Shown: positions 1 to 8,505 of the stretch, in pieces
Layout: every line of letters begins with the position of its first letter
Position numbering within the stretch: the first letter of the stretch is position 1
Notes under the pieces: generated by a model
What the model was told of the DNA's origin: nothing
What the model saw: only the letters and a program-made list of their open reading frames with translations
Databases searched by the model: none
Translations under genes and position numbers: made by a program
Assembly: GCA_902761685.1 (NCBI GenBank)
Contig: CACWLI010000013.1
Coordinates: 1 to 36,090, forward strand
Direction of reading: 5' to 3'
DNA length: 36,090 nt
From: an uncultured Erysipelotrichaceae bacterium
GTDB taxonomy: Bacteria; Bacillota_I; Bacilli_A; RF39; UBA660

Positions 1-25
1 TAAAGAAAAAGAGAAAAACTTACAC

Positions 26-57
26 AAAAAGAGAAAAATAACTTTTCTCTTTTTAAT
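26..57. terminator. intrinsic terminator of a gene left of the window
   Basis: Perfect 12-bp stem: AAAAAGAGAAAA (26-37) pairs with TTTTCTCTTTTT (43-54) across a 5-nt loop, ending in a T-run. The A-run on the other side means it could work on both strands. It separates the upstream neighbour (outside the window) from the toxin locus. The motif AAAAAGAGAAAAA also occurs just before it (6-18) as a direct copy. Confidence 0.7.
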
Positions 58-101
58 TACTGTCTTTTTTATGATGTCTACCATTTGGGGTTCACATCAC
101 T

Positions 102-488
102 ATGGCACCACAAATAGAATCAGCTATATCTATTTTAGATAGTTTTTCATCTTCACTTTTGTATATTGGTTATTATTTAGAAAATGTTATTATTAATGAT
201 TTACCTTTTGATAAAGGAGAATGCAAAAGACAAGCTGATAAAGTTGATGAATTTGTCGAATTACTTAAAACAATGTTAGATGAATGTAATACAAAACTAG
301 AAGAAACAGATACAAAGATTACTGAACAACAAGCAAATTATGATGCTTTAGCAGCTGAACCTTGTGAACAGTGTGCAGCAGAAGCAGCTGCGGCTGCTGC
401 AAGTTCATCATCACCATCATCATCAGGTTCAAATACTCAAAGAAGTGGTGGCGGTGGTGGAGGAACCAGAAGAAATGTAACAAGATAG
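102..488 (+). CDS. small helical protein with Ala/Ser/Gly-rich tail, possible partner of the giant toxin
   Basis: 128 aa, not recognised as a named family. Residues 1-80 look like two amphipathic helices (rich in L, E, K, D) joined near NDLPFDKGE, a layout like the small helical (WXG/LXG-type) partners of type VII secretion effectors, but no WXG motif is seen. The tail is low-complexity: CEQC, an alanine run, a serine-rich block and six glycines. It is the first gene of the locus and ends 10 nt before the giant split gene, so both are probably cotranscribed. The ribosome-binding site is weak (GGGG about 12 nt upstream), so the start is uncertain. A secretion-partner role is inference from position and helical layout only. 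Confidence 0.6.
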   Translation: MAPQIESAISILDSFSSSLLYIGYYLENVIINDLPFDKGECKRQADKVDEFVELLKTMLDECNTKLEETDTKITEQQANYDALAAEPCEQCAAEAAAAAASSSSPSSSGSNTQRSGGGGGGTRRNVTR

Positions 489-498
489 GAATTAATAT

Positions 499-1230
499 AT
501 GGAATGCACTAATTGTAAATTTGTTTTTGATGATAAATTGAAAAAATGTCCAAAATGTGGACATGATTTTAGTGTGGATAAAAAAGATAACTTAAATGCT
601 GCTAAAATTGCATTAGGTGTTGAAACGGCTGCTATAGCAGGTGGTTTGTTTACAAGCGGAGTAAAAGCAAGTGAAACATCTGGAAGTGAAGTATCAGCAG
701 AACAACATATTAATGCTGAAGCAATGAATTCAGATAATTATGATTCATACGAAGTAGGAGTACTTGAAAGCAATCAACCAAACACTGATACAATGACTAC
801 TTCAAATTATGTAACAGGAACAACAACAGACTCTTTAGAAATAGAAAATGGTGTTATACAAGGAACCAATTCTTCTAGTGTCACTGGTGGAGTTATGCAA
901 CAAGTTGATTCATCAGGCGTTACTGGAGGAGTAATGCAAAGAGTTAATTCAGATACTTCTACAGCATATTCTGATTTATTAGATGCAGTAGATTCCACAA
1001 ATGCAGAAGTATATGATACTCCTGTCAATAACTCAGGTGAAACAATAAATATTAATTTTAAAAATACTAATTTAGATGATACAGTAGCTGATATTGATTT
1101 TACTAACATGTATGATAATCTTACTGATGAAGAAGCTGTTGAGCTTTTAAATGCTTTAGGATTAAATTCTGATGGTTTAACTATAGGAAATGATACAACA
1201 CAAAAAAAGTTACACGTGAACAATTATTAA
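499..1230 (+). CDS. N-terminal part of the giant toxin (zinc ribbon), zero frame before a -1 frameshift site
   Basis: 243 aa in this frame. A four-cysteine zinc ribbon opens the protein (C3, C6, C17, C20, the last pair as CPKC), followed by a short Ala/Gly-rich hydrophobic stretch (about 32-54) and an acidic, Ser/Thr/Asn-rich linker with a tandem 13-aa repeat around VTGGVMQ (about 126-151). The frame stops at 1228-1230, but the -1 frame is open from 1209 and runs without a stop into the 2383-aa reading frame downstream, which lacks its own ATG or ribosome-binding site at that point. The junction is A_AAA_AAG at 1203-1209. I infer that this is the head of one protein of about 2668 aa, made by programmed -1 frameshifting or broken by a one-base indel. 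A free 243-aa product may also be made. Confidence 0.75.
   Translation: MECTNCKFVFDDKLKKCPKCGHDFSVDKKDNLNAAKIALGVETAAIAGGLFTSGVKASETSGSEVSAEQHINAEAMNSDNYDSYEVGVLESNQPNTDTMTTSNYVTGTTTDSLEIENGVIQGTNSSSVTGGVMQQVDSSGVTGGVMQRVNSDTSTAYSDLLDAVDSTNAEVYDTPVNNSGETININFKNTNLDDTVADIDFTNMYDNLTDEEAVELLNALGLNSDGLTIGNDTTQKKLHVNNY
1185..1230 (+). promoter_or_regulatory. candidate programmed -1 ribosomal frameshift site (dnaX-type slippery heptamer)
   Basis: Zero-frame codons AAA (1204-1206) and AAG (1207-1209) preceded by A1203 form A_AAA_AAG, the heptamer used by E. coli dnaX. An SD-like AGGAAA (1185-1190) lies 12 nt upstream, near the position of the dnaX stimulatory SD. The zero-frame stop is at 1228-1230. 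After a -1 slip the next codon is GTT at 1209 and the frame stays open for 2431 codons. I see no strong downstream hairpin. The 7-A run is also a place where a sequencing indel or slipped-strand phase variation could arise. Confidence 0.55.
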
Positions 1231-1352
1231 AAGTTTTTGAGGATTTACCCGACACAGCAAAAGATGAAAATGGTAAAGAAGTTAGTTATAAAGAAGTAAA
1301 AGAGTTTTATATAGAAGCTATTAAAACAATTCCTGAAGATAAAGATGGATAT

Positions 1353-4300
1353 TTGGTATTTAAAGAAGATATGTTTGATTTAAGTAAATTCACTATCAAA
1401 TGTAGATGTCCAAAATGTGGAGAATTATTGGATAAAGATCCTAATTCTTGTTCAAAATGTGGAAAGGATTCTTTTGATACTACTGAGATAATGGATGGTA
1501 GAGTATATGTATATGAAGATGGAACAGTATATTATAGTTTGCTAGAGGTTTTCTTAAATCATCCAGAGTGTTACATTATACCAGGAAGTATAAAAGATAA
1601 TAGTCAATATCAAGGATACGATCAATCAAATGATCAAGTACAAAATGGTACTGGTGGAGCAATAGATATTGATAATGATTCTTTAGTTAAAGCAATTTTA
1701 TTATTAAGAGGATCACAATCATATGGTCAAAGTGAAAATGGTTGGGATTATATAGTTAATGCTGTTAATAATATTGTTATAAATCAACCACTTCCTTCAA
1801 GAGCTGCATTTAATGATGCTAAAAGTGGATTAAGTTCACTTCTTGGTGGAGGTGGTAGTGATGGTTTTATGTCATTATTGTCATCACAATTAGAAAGTTT
1901 ATCAAACACATTAAGAGATACAGATGAAGAGTATGCATATCTATATGGATTATATGCAGATAATTTTTTAACTACTTTTGGGACAGGGCTTAGTGCTGAA
2001 GAAATGCTTGAAAAGAGTAGACAATTTGCAAGTGAAGTTGATGCTCATAGAGATGCTGCATTTGAAAATATGGATGAAGATAAACAACAAGAGTATTTAA
2101 GAACTGAATTTGATAATGGAAGACAAAGACATACAATATCTGAATTTGTTGTAAGTGATATAGCTGAAAAAATATATAATGGTGAGCCAGTTACAGCTGA
2201 AGAAAGAGAACTATATGATCAAATTGTATCTGAAATTAGAACAACTCAACAATATGATGGTGATGGTTCTTTAACGGATATAGAAAAATTTATAAGTTAT
2301 TATGCATCTGCGATGGATTCAAGAAATTTAGTTGGACAGTATCAAACAGAATTTGACGCTGCCCAAAGTGAATTAGATGAAGCTGAAGCTGCAAAAACTG
2401 CTTATTTAAAAAATGCTTATTATATTTCTTCTGATGAATTAGCTAAATATGATAGAGCTATTGAAGAAGCTCAAAGAAAGAGAGATGCAGCATTATCAAG
2501 ATTGGAATTCCAAAGATATTTTTCTGATGGACAACAAATGACAATACTTGCATTTACTCCAGAAAATCAAAGAGATGATAACTGGTATTCACAATTTTAT
2601 GAATATGCAGTAAGTAGAGCAAATTACGAACAAGACCAAGCAACTAGAAGAATGGATGATATAAATGAAGAACTTGGTCAAATGAATAAAAGACAAAATG
2701 AAATTGATTTACAAATATTTGGATTAAATAATTCATTAAGATACTATTCATATGGATCCGATGCCTACAATATGCTTCAGGCTCAAATAGATGCGCTTAA
2801 TGAAGAAAAAAATGCTTTATCACAAAAAGCTCGTGAGCTTGGTGAAGAATATGGTGCTCAACAAAGTTTAGCATATGCAAAAGAATTTGAGATATGTTCA
2901 TATGATATAAATAGACCTAATTTTAGTGAAAATACAGGTTGTGTAATATCATCATATACAACATCTACTAGTAGTGATGGATTTTCTGGAACATCTAATA
3001 CAAGTTATAGTTTTTATGATGCAAATGGAAAATTAATAACTGATCCTGCTCAAATTGCATTATATATAATGCAACAACAACGTTCAGGTGTTAATGTAGA
3101 TTGGTTTGGAGATGGAACATGGTCATATAGTGATATTAATCCTCATGTTCAAGAATATATTAGACAATTTAGTGCATTACCTAGATCAGCAGCAGAAATG
3201 GAAACAGATACTGCTATTGATTTAACGTGCTTTGCTTATAATTATTATGATGAAAAAACTGGAACATTTAGATTTGATATGTTCAATGATTTAGGAGCTA
3301 GAATTCTTGGTCAAGAAGCAGCAGAAGCAAATCTAAAAAGATTAGAAGGAAAAGAAGGATTTGAGAAATGGCTTGCTGTAAATGGGCATGGAATTCTTGA
3401 TGGGATAGATACTTGGGGAGATGGATTAACAAACTTATTCTTTGCTGATGGAAGAGCTTCAGCAACAGATTATGAATATCAACATTATTTAACAAAAGTA
3501 TCTGAAGAAGGATTTGGAAGAGCTTATCAATTAGGTAGTAGTTTTGGTAATATGTTACCAACTATTGCTGTTAATGCAATTATTGGACTTGCAACTGGAG
3601 GAGCAGGATTAGCTGCATTTGGATTAGGAAAGCTTGCAACTGCTGCAACTGGACTTTTAATAAACTTTGCTACAATGGGCTTAAGTGTAATGGGAAATAA
3701 AAAAGAACAATTAATGCAACAAGGAGTAAATGAGAAAACAGCAACATTAATCGGTTTCTTAAATGGTTTAAGTGAAACAACTTTAGAAAGTTTTTTAGGT
3801 ACAATTCCAGGTGTTAGATTATTAGATAGATTTAGTGGCTTAAGAGGAATTAGAGGATATTTAGCAAAAATATTATCTGAAGGATTAGAAGAAAGTGTAC
3901 AAGAGTTTATTGAACCATACCTTACAGCTATATTTACTGGTCAAGATATAAGAACTGTTAGAATGGATTGGGCACAAGTAAGAGAAGCTGGTATAGATGG
4001 TATGATTATGGCTGCAATACTTAACGGTGGTTCTTTTGTAATGGATGTAACATCACTTGGATTTACTGGTTCAGTAAATACTTTTGCTTCAATAGTAGCA
4101 AGCTATCAAGGACAAAATTTATTAGACTCAAATGTACTATCAAAAATGGCAAGTGATATTAGAAATGTATCTGGATTAGAAACAAGAGTTTCAACTATTG
4201 AAAAAATGTTTGAAAATAGTCCTGAAATAAGAAGTGCATATGATTCATATTTAGCAGATGTTTCAGAGCACAATAAAACAGCTAGTAAAAAAGAACAAAT

Positions 4301-7300
4301 TAAAGCAATGGATTTTAATGAGTATGTAACAAGCTTAGCGGTTAAACAAGTAGTAAATGAAGCAAGAGCAAAAAATGCAATTGGAAAAGATGTTCTTAAA
4401 ATGATGGGAACAAGACAAAGCAATCTATTAGAAGTTGATAAATTAGTTGCTGAAAAGGCTAAGTTGTTTGAACAACTTGGAATGGATGAAAATGGAAATG
4501 TAATTAATGAAACAGTTAAAAATGCATTAAGTGAAAGTGAACAATTAAAAATTCATGCTCAAATAGAAGCATTAAATGCTCAAATTAGCAAATTGAATAG
4601 TGAAATTAAAGCAACTGAAGATTTATTATATGATAATTATTTAGTTATTGCATATCAATTGTCACAATTACAAGAAGGAATAAAAAATGGTACAATTAAA
4701 GATTCACAAGAAAATATAAGCAAAATAGAACAATTAAATGCAATGCTTGGTGTATATAATTCTAAAATGATGGATGTTTTATTAAATAAGGCAACAGAAA
4801 CAGTAAGTATAGAAAAACTAAATGACACATTTAATAAATTGGCAGAACAAAATGAAAATATAAAGAGTAAAATAAATGATTTAGAAAAACAAATTGCAAA
4901 GTTGAAAGAAGAAAATCCTTTAAACTCTGAAATTAATAAATTAATAGAACAAAAGAACAATCTTGAATCAGAAAGAAAAGCATTAGAATTAAGAATGCAT
5001 GATACTTTAGACAGTATTAATGCAGCAGTAGAATCAAAAATAGCTGATTTGACAAAAGAAAATGAGTTTGTAAGTGAACAAATCAAATTTAGAGAAAATG
5101 AGCTTTCTGAATTACAGGAAAGATTGAAAGTTCTTGAAGCACAAGCTAATAATCTAAAAAATCAAAATAAGAATAAATACAATAAGAAATTAAAAGAAAT
5201 AGAAGAACAAAGAACTAGAATTGCAAATAAAATAAAAGAAATTAATAAAGCAAAAGCATTAATCGAAGCAAATAATAATTTAATAGATCAATATAAAACT
5301 GGTAATTTTACTCCAGTATATGATTTTTCATCAGATTTAGTTATAGATTTTTCAAGTGATAATACTATTAATAGAGATGGTTCTGATGATATTAATTTCC
5401 AAATAGAGGGATTAGAATTATCTCTAAAAGATATTTTAGGTTTTGTAGGTTCAGATTTATCTTCAATTATTAATGGAATTAAGTCTAGAGTTTCAGATAT
5501 TAAAAATAGTTTATTTTCTAATTTAAGCAAACTTTCAACTGAGCAATTAGCTACTTTTAAAGAAAAATTAGCAAGTATTAAAGAAAAATTGAATGAATTA
5601 AAAATAGCTAAATTTGATTCCACAATTAGTACTATTGATGAAACTATTGATGTTATAGATGAAACTATAGATAGCGATGAAATAATTTTTGATATAGAAG
5701 GATTAGAATTATCTTTAAAAGATATTTTAGGTTTTGCAAAAGAAGATTTAATTAAAGCATCTAAGAATATTAATAAAGTTCTTTCAAAAGTTAAAGATAA
5801 ATTAGGAAGTATTAAATTTAATTTTGAACAGTTTGCATCTTTAAGAACAAAACTAGCATCTATAAAGGAATTATTATCGCTAGGAATAGAAAATATTAAG
5901 AGTAAAGTAAGTGAATCATATAAAAGTATATTAGATGAATTAAATAAAAATATTGAGATAGTAGATGCTATTATTATTCCAATTGAATCAGAATTAACAA
6001 TTGAAGAAAGATTAACTAGAGCATCAATTGATGAAAAATTAAGAATCATCATAGAAAATGGTATAAATTCAATAGATAGAAATGTTTTGGTATCAACTAT
6101 TTCAAAATTTAGTGATAGTCAAATGCTTCAATTGTTTCAATCTATTGATATAAATGAATTTAGTTCCTCTCAATTAACTAGAATGTTTGATTCATTAAAA
6201 GATGAAACAATTGCTAAATTATGTGAAAGTATAAAATCTAATAAAGTATTTAGAAATGTTTCGGATTTATTCTTGACAGAAGAATTAAAATTTGTAGCTG
6301 ATGTATTAAGAAGAGGTCCATCGGATATAAATGTTTCAGGAAAAAATATAAGTGTTAGAGAATTATTGGCTTTTATGTTTGGCAATGGAACATTTGATTT
6401 TAATTCATTTACTTCAAGTGAAATTACTTACGCAATAAATCAAGTTTATACATTCTGTAAAGATAATAATTTATTTGATAATTTTATTAGTTTATCAAGC
6501 AAACTTACTAGCAAGTTTGGATTTGGTCCAATTGAAGATGTATTTATTTCAGAAGGTCTTTTGAAAGTATTGCCATCAACAATAAATAATGTTAACACAT
6601 TTAATTTATTTGTTTTCATTGGAAATTGTGCAAATATAAGAAATTATCAACAATTTACTCAATATTTAATGAGTCTTGGTGCAAACAATTTTAATTTGTT
6701 TATGGAAGCAACATCACAATTGTTGAATTGGGCAAAATCAAATAATATTACATTACCAAATAGTCAATATTTATATCAAATGATAGATGCGATAAGATTG
6801 TCAGGTAGATCTTCAAATTATTTACAGGATATTACAATAGGTCAAGCAAAAGGTGAATTCTTCTTTGGCAATGATAGTAGAGGTGTTGATCAAGGAGTTA
6901 TTAGATCAATAATGCAATCTGGTGATAAGTCTAAAATAGACGTTTTAGTAAAACAAGTACAAGCTAAATATCCTGGAATATCTAGAAAATATGCTGAAAT
7001 ATTTTTAAATAGTATTGAAGGAGATATAGTAATTGAACAAGAAGTTGTAGATGAAAATGGTGTAGTTTCAAAAGTTGAAAAACGTACTAGAGGTATTTGT
7101 AATTATGCAGATGTTTCTAATGCAATTTTTGAATTCTTTATTGCACATCCAGAGTTGTCATTTGAAGAGCATTTTGGTTTTCCAATGAAAGCAGAAAATG
7201 GTCAATTTAATACTTCACGATTATTATTAGATATATATTTAGAGATAACAGGAGATATCTTTGTTAAAAAAGGAAATTTAATGGATGTAATTAAAAATCT

Positions 7301-8504
7301 TTCTAAATATACTGCAGAATATATTAATGAGAATTATATTAATCTAAATAAAGGTGTAGGAAATTCAGATAAATATAATAATGATTATATTGCTGATTAT
7401 TTAAATAAGAGAGGTCTAGGAATTGGATCTATTAGAGCTCTTGAACAATCACAAATTTATAGTTCTTTTAATGGAACTAATAATGCAAAATTAGATTCTG
7501 CTTATATAATTGGTAGTGTAGCAAAATCATTAAGCGAAGGAAAGCATGTATCAATTGGTACTTTAAAAGGGCTTAAGATGACAAATATTTCTACTGGTAA
7601 AGTTGAAACAGTTGGAGAAGCCCATGTAATGACAGTCATTGGAGTTGCAAAAGGAAAACTTATAGTTAATTCATGGAATAATGTTTATACAATTTCTGTT
7701 GAAGATGCAATAAGAGCTGGTATTGGATTTACAATCGATGAATTGAGTATTATTCCAATAGATCAGGCAAGAGGAGCAGTTCAACAAAATTCTAATATAG
7801 TTTCTAATACAATGGTTTATTCAACAGAGAATATACCAGGAACTTCAAATAAACTGCAAGACGCAATTGACAGACAGCAATCTATGGAGACACCATATAT
7901 AGAAGATATGGATGATGTATTAAAATATTTTGGAACGTATGCAAATGATATTATTTCAAAATTAAATGAAGATCAAAAAGAAAGTATAAGAATGTGGTGC
8001 CAAGAATATGGCTATAAATTAATTAATAATGCGGCACGTTCAGATAATGTATTAAATAAAGAAACTGCCAAAAATATAAAAGATATAAGTGATGCAATAA
8101 AAATGTCTCAATTACAGTATGATAGTTTATTATTTAGAAATATTGATTTTGATGGATTAAAATCAAGTCTTGGATTAGAAACATTAAATGATATTGATTT
8201 ACAATCACTTATTGGGTTAAAATATAAAGACAAGGGATTTACAGCCACTACTGTTAGTCCATGGGATAATTATGAACTTCATTCCGAACAGAATAGTTTT
8301 AAAGATTTACCAGTAGAGATTTCAATATATGTTCCAAAGGGTACAAATGCATTATTTATAGATAGACTTTCTAGTTTTGAAGAACATGAGGTTCTATTGG
8401 ATAGAGAATTAGAAGCAACTATAACAGATGTATATAAAGCTATTGATGAAAATGGAAATGAAAAATATTATATAACAATGGTTTTTGAAGGGTATGGTGA
8501 ATAG
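1353..8504 (+). CDS. giant polymorphic toxin: coiled coils, papain-like region, C-terminal ADP-ribosyltransferase domain
   Basis: 2383 aa from the TTG at 1353, but the frame is open from 1209 and probably continues the gene at 499. Residues here count from 1353. A second zinc ribbon (C17/C19, C22, C33, C36) is followed by helical/coiled-coil stretches (about 335-505), a Gly/Ala-rich hydrophobic segment (about 730-910), a long coiled coil (about 1025-1315) and a duplicated module sharing IEGLELSLKDILGF (near 1350 and 1447). A papain-like region has Cys1916 in GICNYADVSNA, His2091 in GEAHVMTVIGV and Asn2106 in VNSWN, the Cys-His-Asn order of papain-fold peptidases. The last 200 residues resemble R-S-E clade ADP-ribosyltransferases: Arg2262, FTATT (2296-2300), IYVPKGT, then EHE (2344-2346) as ExE. 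The usual Ser of STS is Ala here. The next gene encodes an ADP-ribosylglycohydrolase. Inference: a secreted antibacterial toxin whose protease region may release the C-terminal enzyme. There is no LXG domain, so the export route is inferred from neighbours only. Confidence 0.8.
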   Translation: MVFKEDMFDLSKFTIKCRCPKCGELLDKDPNSCSKCGKDSFDTTEIMDGRVYVYEDGTVYYSLLEVFLNHPECYIIPGSIKDNSQYQGYDQSNDQVQNGTGGAIDIDNDSLVKAILLLRGSQSYGQSENGWDYIVNAVNNIVINQPLPSRAAFNDAKSGLSSLLGGGGSDGFMSLLSSQLESLSNTLRDTDEEYAYLYGLYADNFLTTFGTGLSAEEMLEKSRQFASEVDAHRDAAFENMDEDKQQEYLRTEFDNGRQRHTISEFVVSDIAEKIYNGEPVTAEERELYDQIVSEIRTTQQYDGDGSLTDIEKFISYYASAMDSRNLVGQYQTEFDAAQSELDEAEAAKTAYLKNAYYISSDELAKYDRAIEEAQRKRDAALSRLEFQRYFSDGQQMTILAFTPENQRDDNWYSQFYEYAVSRANYEQDQATRRMDDINEELGQMNKRQNEIDLQIFGLNNSLRYYSYGSDAYNMLQAQIDALNEEKNALSQKARELGEEYGAQQSLAYAKEFEICSYDINRPNFSENTGCVISSYTTSTSSDGFSGTSNTSYSFYDANGKLITDPAQIALYIMQQQRSGVNVDWFGDGTWSYSDINPHVQEYIRQFSALPRSAAEMETDTAIDLTCFAYNYYDEKTGTFRFDMFNDLGARILGQEAAEANLKRLEGKEGFEKWLAVNGHGILDGIDTWGDGLTNLFFADGRASATDYEYQHYLTKVSEEGFGRAYQLGSSFGNMLPTIAVNAIIGLATGGAGLAAFGLGKLATAATGLLINFATMGLSVMGNKKEQLMQQGVNEKTATLIGFLNGLSETTLESFLGTIPGVRLLDRFSGLRGIRGYLAKILSEGLEESVQEFIEPYLTAIFTGQDIRTVRMDWAQVREAGIDGMIMAAILNGGSFVMDVTSLGFTGSVNTFASIVASYQGQNLLDSNVLSKMASDIRNVSGLETRVSTIEKMFENSPEIRSAYDSYLADVSEHNKTASKKEQIKAMDFNEYVTSLAVKQVVNEARAKNAIGKDVLKMMGTRQSNLLEVDKLVAEKAKLFEQLGMDENGNVINETVKNALSESEQLKIHAQIEALNAQISKLNSEIKATEDLLYDNYLVIAYQLSQLQEGIKNGTIKDSQENISKIEQLNAMLGVYNSKMMDVLLNKATETVSIEKLNDTFNKLAEQNENIKSKINDLEKQIAKLKEENPLNSEINKLIEQKNNLESERKALELRMHDTLDSINAAVESKIADLTKENEFVSEQIKFRENELSELQERLKVLEAQANNLKNQNKNKYNKKLKEIEEQRTRIANKIKEINKAKALIEANNNLIDQYKTGNFTPVYDFSSDLVIDFSSDNTINRDGSDDINFQIEGLELSLKDILGFVGSDLSSIINGIKSRVSDIKNSLFSNLSKLSTEQLATFKEKLASIKEKLNELKIAKFDSTISTIDETIDVIDETIDSDEIIFDIEGLELSLKDILGFAKEDLIKASKNINKVLSKVKDKLGSIKFNFEQFASLRTKLASIKELLSLGIENIKSKVSESYKSILDELNKNIEIVDAIIIPIESELTIEERLTRASIDEKLRIIIENGINSIDRNVLVSTISKFSDSQMLQLFQSIDINEFSSSQLTRMFDSLKDETIAKLCESIKSNKVFRNVSDLFLTEELKFVADVLRRGPSDINVSGKNISVRELLAFMFGNGTFDFNSFTSSEITYAINQVYTFCKDNNLFDNFISLSSKLTSKFGFGPIEDVFISEGLLKVLPSTINNVNTFNLFVFIGNCANIRNYQQFTQYLMSLGANNFNLFMEATSQLLNWAKSNNITLPNSQYLYQMIDAIRLSGRSSNYLQDITIGQAKGEFFFGNDSRGVDQGVIRSIMQSGDKSKIDVLVKQVQAKYPGISRKYAEIFLNSIEGDIVIEQEVVDENGVVSKVEKRTRGICNYADVSNAIFEFFIAHPELSFEEHFGFPMKAENGQFNTSRLLLDIYLEITGDIFVKKGNLMDVIKNLSKYTAEYINENYINLNKGVGNSDKYNNDYIADYLNKRGLGIGSIRALEQSQIYSSFNGTNNAKLDSAYIIGSVAKSLSEGKHVSIGTLKGLKMTNISTGKVETVGEAHVMTVIGVAKGKLIVNSWNNVYTISVEDAIRAGIGFTIDELSIIPIDQARGAVQQNSNIVSNTMVYSTENIPGTSNKLQDAIDRQQSMETPYIEDMDDVLKYFGTYANDIISKLNEDQKESIRMWCQEYGYKLINNAARSDNVLNKETAKNIKDISDAIKMSQLQYDSLLFRNIDFDGLKSSLGLETLNDIDLQSLIGLKYKDKGFTATTVSPWDNYELHSEQNSFKDLPVEISIYVPKGTNALFIDRLSSFEEHEVLLDRELEATITDVYKAIDENGNEKYYITMVFEGYGE
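5403..5736 (+). repeat. internal duplication within the giant toxin gene
   Basis: Two 43-nt stretches, 5403-5445 and 5694-5736, match at 41 of 43 positions and lie 291 nt (97 codons) apart. Both encode IEGLELSLKDILGF. The flanking sequence (helical, Lys/Ser-rich, each with a LASIKE-like segment) is also similar but more diverged, so the repeat unit is a domain of roughly 70-97 aa whose core has stayed nearly identical in DNA. Confidence 0.8.
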
Positions 8505-8505
8505 T

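Noticed and set aside
102..488. WXG100 or LXG family assignment for the first gene
   Set aside because: No WXG motif and no LXG domain are visible; only the helical layout and position suggest it, so no family is named.
1353..1355. TTG codon as the true start of the giant protein
   Set aside because: No ribosome-binding site precedes it and the frame is open 48 codons further upstream to the slippery site, so an upstream start through a frameshift fits better. The coordinate is kept only as the edge of a conventional reading frame.
5288..6052. 254-codon open frame on the minus strand
   Set aside because: It lies wholly inside the toxin gene, opposite the codons of a repetitive Asn/Lys/Ser/Ile-rich segment. 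It has no ribosome-binding site, so it is a shadow frame.
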